Shown here: piece by piece, positions 61,440-64,000 of the stretch
Position numbering within the stretch: position 1 is the first letter of the stretch
How the letters are laid out: each line of letters begins with the position of its first letter
Assembly (NCBI GenBank): GCA_030650395.1
Contig: JAUSDY010000021.1
Span: 48,489-112,488 of the forward strand
DNA length: 64,000 nt
Source: Acidobacteriota bacterium
Lineage (GTDB): Bacteria; Acidobacteriota; Vicinamibacteria; Vicinamibacterales; UBA2999
Direction of reading: 5' to 3'
Program-made: the position numbers and the translations under genes
The notes under the pieces: model-generated
Told to the model about the DNA's origin: nothing
Seen by the model: the letters and a program-made list of their open reading frames with translations, nothing else
Database searches by the model: none

Positions 61440-64000
61440 TCAGTGGGCCGATTGACGTCCCGATAAGGCCCGCTGGACTTCGCTCGCAAAGTGGTCAGGC
61501 CTGAACTCGGCCTTTTCCATGATCGCCATCACAGAGCCATTCAGCCTGGCGCGGTCCTCGGCGGTGATCTTTTTGGCGGTGACCACCACGATCGGAATGC
61601 GCGCCGTATCGGGATGTCCGCTGAGTGCCTCCACCACGTCGAAGCCGTTCACCTCCGGCATCATCAGGTCGAGCACGATCAGATCGGGCAGCTCCTTCCT
61701 CGCGACGGCGATCGCCTCGCGCCCGCCGGAGGCGCGCAGCACCGTACTGGCGAGACCCCGGAGGCGGACGGCGACCAGCTCCACCGCCTTGGGATCGTCA
61801 TCGACCACCAGTACCTTGAGCGTCTTGCCCGGCAACAGCGGCAGCAAGCCGAGCTCGCCGAGCGTCCCGGACAACTCCTGCCGCGACATCGTTTGCATGA
61901 TGGCCGCGGCGCCGAGCGCAAAGCCGCGATTGCGATCCGCGACGATCGAAATGATCACGACCGGAATGCGCATCAGCGCCGGCACCTGCTTGATGCGGCC
62001 GAGAAACTCCCAGCCGTCCATGTTGGGCAGCATGATGTCGAGGGTGATGAGCGCCAGCGGTTGCTGCACCGCAAGCACGAGGGCGGCCTCGGCGGAGGCG
62101 GCGTGCACGACCGTGAAGCCTTCCGCCTCGAGTTGCAGGCGGATTAGCTCCGCGGACTTGAAGTCGTCTTCTACGACCAGCGCGATGCGCGTCCCCGGCA
62201 GCGCGTCGACACGGGACGTCCCGGAGGCCTTGGCCGGCACGAGCGCCTCTGCGTCGAGCGCCCGAAGCGGCAGCCACACCGTGAAGCACGAGCCCTCGCC
62301 CACGGCGCTTTCGACGGCGACCACGCCGCCGTGCAGCTCGGCAAGCGACTTGACCATCGCCAACCCGAGTCCCGTGCCCTCGAACTTTCGCGCCAGGCCG
62401 CTGTCGATCTGGCTGAACGGCTTGAACAGCGCTTCCAGCCCTTCCGGCGAGATGCCGATGCCGGTGTCGGTGACGCTCACCCTGAGGAAGTTCGTGAACT
62501 CGCTGTCGGCCAACGGGAAGGTCCGCCCCGGCCAGGGGCAGGCCGGCCGGCCGACATCGGCGCGCGCGACGACGCTGGCGCGCAGCGTGACCAGTCCGTT
62601 TTCGCCCGTGAACTTCACGGCATTGGATAGCAGGTTGTAGACGATCTGCTTCACCTTGCGCGTGTCAGCCTGAAGCGAGCCGAGGTCTTCGGCGGCATCC
62701 AGCCTCAATCCGATGTCGTGGCTGGCTGCCTTCTCCTTGATGATCGACAGGCTGTTCAGGAGTAACGGCAACACCACCATCGGCTCCAAGTCGAGCATCA
62801 TCTTGCCGGCTTCGACTTTCGACAGGTCGAGGATGTCGTTGATCAGGGCCAGCAGGTGGTGGCCGCTGCTGAAGATGTTGGTGATCAGCCCGCGCTGTTG
62901 ATGGGTCATCTCGCCCAGCAGGCCGTCTTTGAGCACCTCGGAGAAACCCATGATGGCGTTGAGCGGCGTTCGTAGCTCGTGCGACATGTTGGCCAGAAAT
63001 CCCGACGTGAGGCGGCTGGCCGCTTCGAGCTCGGCGTTCTTCTGCTGCAGCGCGCGCTCGAAGTGTTTCAGCTCCGTCACGTCGCGGGCCGCAGCGAACA
63101 CGCCCTGCAGCCGCCGGTCACGATCGTGGAACGTCGTCGCGTTATACGACACCACCGTCTGCTTGCCGTCCCGCGCGCTCGCGGTCAGCTCGTAGTTGGT
63201 GACCTTGCCTTCGTTCAGCACGCGGTTGATGCCCGCCTCGGCGCGGTCTGAATCGGTGAAGTAATTCTTGAAGGGCGCGCCGATCAGCTCGTCACGCGTG
63301 CACCCGGTCAGCGCCTCCATTTGCTTGTTGATGTCGGTGATGATGCCGCGCGGATCAGTGGTCATCAAGGCATCAATGTTTGACTCGATCAGCGAGCGCG
63401 TGTAGAAGTGCTGGTCGCGCAGCCGCTGATCGAGCTTCATCCGCTCTTCTTCGACATGTTTTCGCGCGGTGTTGTCGGTGCCGATCAGCAGATAGCCAAT
63501 GATGCCGCCACGCGCATCGCGGAGCGCCGTGACCGACACCACCGCCGGGAACCGGCTGCCGTCCTTGCGGATGTAGGTCAGCTCGTAGATGTCTTCGATG
63601 CCACGCGAGGCCTTGAACACCAACGCCTCGAAGCCGGGCGTAATCGGCGTGCCGAGCTCGGCGCTCAGGGCCTCCGCGCGCGCGATCACTTCCTCCGGAT
63701 CAGAAATGTCGGCCGGCGTGATCTTGTTCATCACCTCGGCGGCGGTGTAGCCCAGCATCCGCTCCGCGCCGACGTTGAAGATCTGGATGACGCCCTTGGC
63801 GTCGGTCGCGATGCTCGAGAAGTTGGCGCTGTTGAAAATTGCGCTCTGCAGCGCCCCCGCCTTGAGCAGCGCTTCTTCCGCCTGCTTGCGCGCGGTGTTG
63901 TCGGTGCCGATCAACAGATAGCCGATGATGGCGTCCTGCGCGTCGCGCAGCGCCGTGACCGACACCACCGCCGGGAACCGGCTGCCGTCCTTGCGGATGT
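61440..64000 (-). CDS. hybrid sensor histidine kinase (PAS-PAS-PAS-HisKA-HATPase-REC-REC), N-terminus off window
   Basis: 853 codons are seen, running off the right edge. Order: two near-identical PAS/PAC modules (in the window's first and second 140 residues; SRFPAVVSVTALRDA occurs in both), a third PAS (SLIESNIDALMTTDPRGIITDINKQMEAL), HisKA with FLANMSHELRTPLNAIMGFSEVLKDGL, HATPase (NLLSNAVKFTG, DTGIGI, GTGLGLAMV), REC1 (LALITLDIMLPNMDG) and REC2 (DLIVLDLMMPEVNG). Cytoplasmic in the part seen. Likely phosphorylates its own receivers and the adjacent single receiver. Confidence 0.93.
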   Translation of the reverse strand, partial: IRKDGSRFPAVVSVTALRDAQDAIIGYLLIGTDNTARKQAEEALLKAGALQSAIFNSANFSSIATDAKGVIQIFNVGAERMLGYTAAEVMNKITPADISDPEEVIARAEALSAELGTPITPGFEALVFKASRGIEDIYELTYIRKDGSRFPAVVSVTALRDARGGIIGYLLIGTDNTARKHVEEERMKLDQRLRDQHFYTRSLIESNIDALMTTDPRGIITDINKQMEALTGCTRDELIGAPFKNYFTDSDRAEAGINRVLNEGKVTNYELTASARDGKQTVVSYNATTFHDRDRRLQGVFAAARDVTELKHFERALQQKNAELEAASRLTSGFLANMSHELRTPLNAIMGFSEVLKDGLLGEMTHQQRGLITNIFSSGHHLLALINDILDLSKVEAGKMMLDLEPMVVLPLLLNSLSIIKEKAASHDIGLRLDAAEDLGSLQADTRKVKQIVYNLLSNAVKFTGENGLVTLRASVVARADVGRPACPWPGRTFPLADSEFTNFLRVSVTDTGIGISPEGLEALFKPFSQIDSGLARKFEGTGLGLAMVKSLAELHGGVVAVESAVGEGSCFTVWLPLRALDAEALVPAKASGTSRVDALPGTRIALVVEDDFKSAELIRLQLEAEGFTVVHAASAEAALVLAVQQPLALITLDIMLPNMDGWEFLGRIKQVPALMRIPVVIISIVADRNRGFALGAAAIMQTMSRQELSGTLGELGLLPLLPGKTLKVLVVDDDPKAVELVAVRLRGLASTVLRASGGREAIAVARKELPDLIVLDLMMPEVNGFDVVEALSGHPDTARIPIVVVTAKKITAEDRARLNGSVMAIMEKAEFRPDHFASEVQRALSGRQSAH

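Noticed and set aside
61519..62640. Long plus-strand frame over the hybrid kinase gene (373 aa)
   Set aside because: Ser/Arg-rich, no domain, lies antisense to intact HisKA and receiver domains.

Overview
The window is GC-rich, almost wholly protein-coding, and has no rRNA, tRNA, transposase or CRISPR array that I can see. Several features point to an acidobacterium, most likely of the Vicinamibacteria type: a PadR-controlled ADOP permease (acidobacterial duplicated orphan permease), very large TonB-dependent receptors with a carboxypeptidase-regulatory-like N-terminus, an ECF sigma factor directly followed by a Ser/Thr kinase, NHL and PQQ secreted proteins, and stray four-helix-bundle (23S rRNA intervening-sequence type) genes. 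The taxonomic call is inference from gene content.

Layout. 0-0.75 kb: a nucleotidyltransferase (AbiEii/MNT type, runs off the left edge) with a small upstream partner. 0.9-3.3 kb: M20 peptidase and RluA-type pseudouridine synthase. 3.3-7.1 kb (minus): a cytochrome c, a PQQ dehydrogenase and a D-threonine-aldolase-like enzyme. 7.1-10.4 kb: ABC-F ATPase, CAP-domain protein, proline-rich outer-membrane protein. 10.7-11.3 kb: four-helix-bundle cassette A. 11.3-16.7 kb: CNNM/CBS protein, a scrambled ABC transporter, a rhomboid protease, an NHL protein. 16.7-20 kb: PadR-ADOP operon. 20-30 kb: two TonB-dependent receptors around a LytS/LytT-type two-component pair. 30-38 kb: glgB, a deletion-damaged hydrolase, cyclophilin, ECF sigma and kinase, argG. 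38-38.9 kb: a cluster of tiny genes including a metallothionein. 39-47.3 kb: a giant cyclic beta-1,2-glucan synthase. 47.4-55.2 kb: cupin, GNAT, BON protein, PBP1A, DinB, HupE/UreJ. 55.4-58.7 kb: serine hydrolase, YcaQ-like protein, four-helix-bundle cassette B. 58.9-64 kb: Crp/Fnr regulator, sensor kinases and response regulators (the last runs off the right edge).

The most unusual theme is the repeats. Many gene junctions carry short tandem arrays (7, 8, 9, 13 or 18 nt period), often arranged as two inverted arrays facing each other. Two such inverted pairs each enclose one four-helix-bundle gene (10677-11342 and 58064-58652). A third pair (32195-32307) uses the same 13-nt unit as the second but holds no gene. 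A fourth (23166-23333) uses an 18-nt unit close to the first and is also empty. In parallel there is a set of REP-like hairpins whose stems differ but whose centre is always CTTTAG or a close variant. Copies of these hairpins and of two other palindromic repeats sit in frame inside the M20 peptidase, RluA, ADOP, kinase and PBP1A genes and at the start of argG. Several neighbouring genes (ABC transporter fusion, hydrolase, gene-fragment region at 48.3 kb) show small-scale deletion and fusion, so repeat-driven remodelling seems active here.
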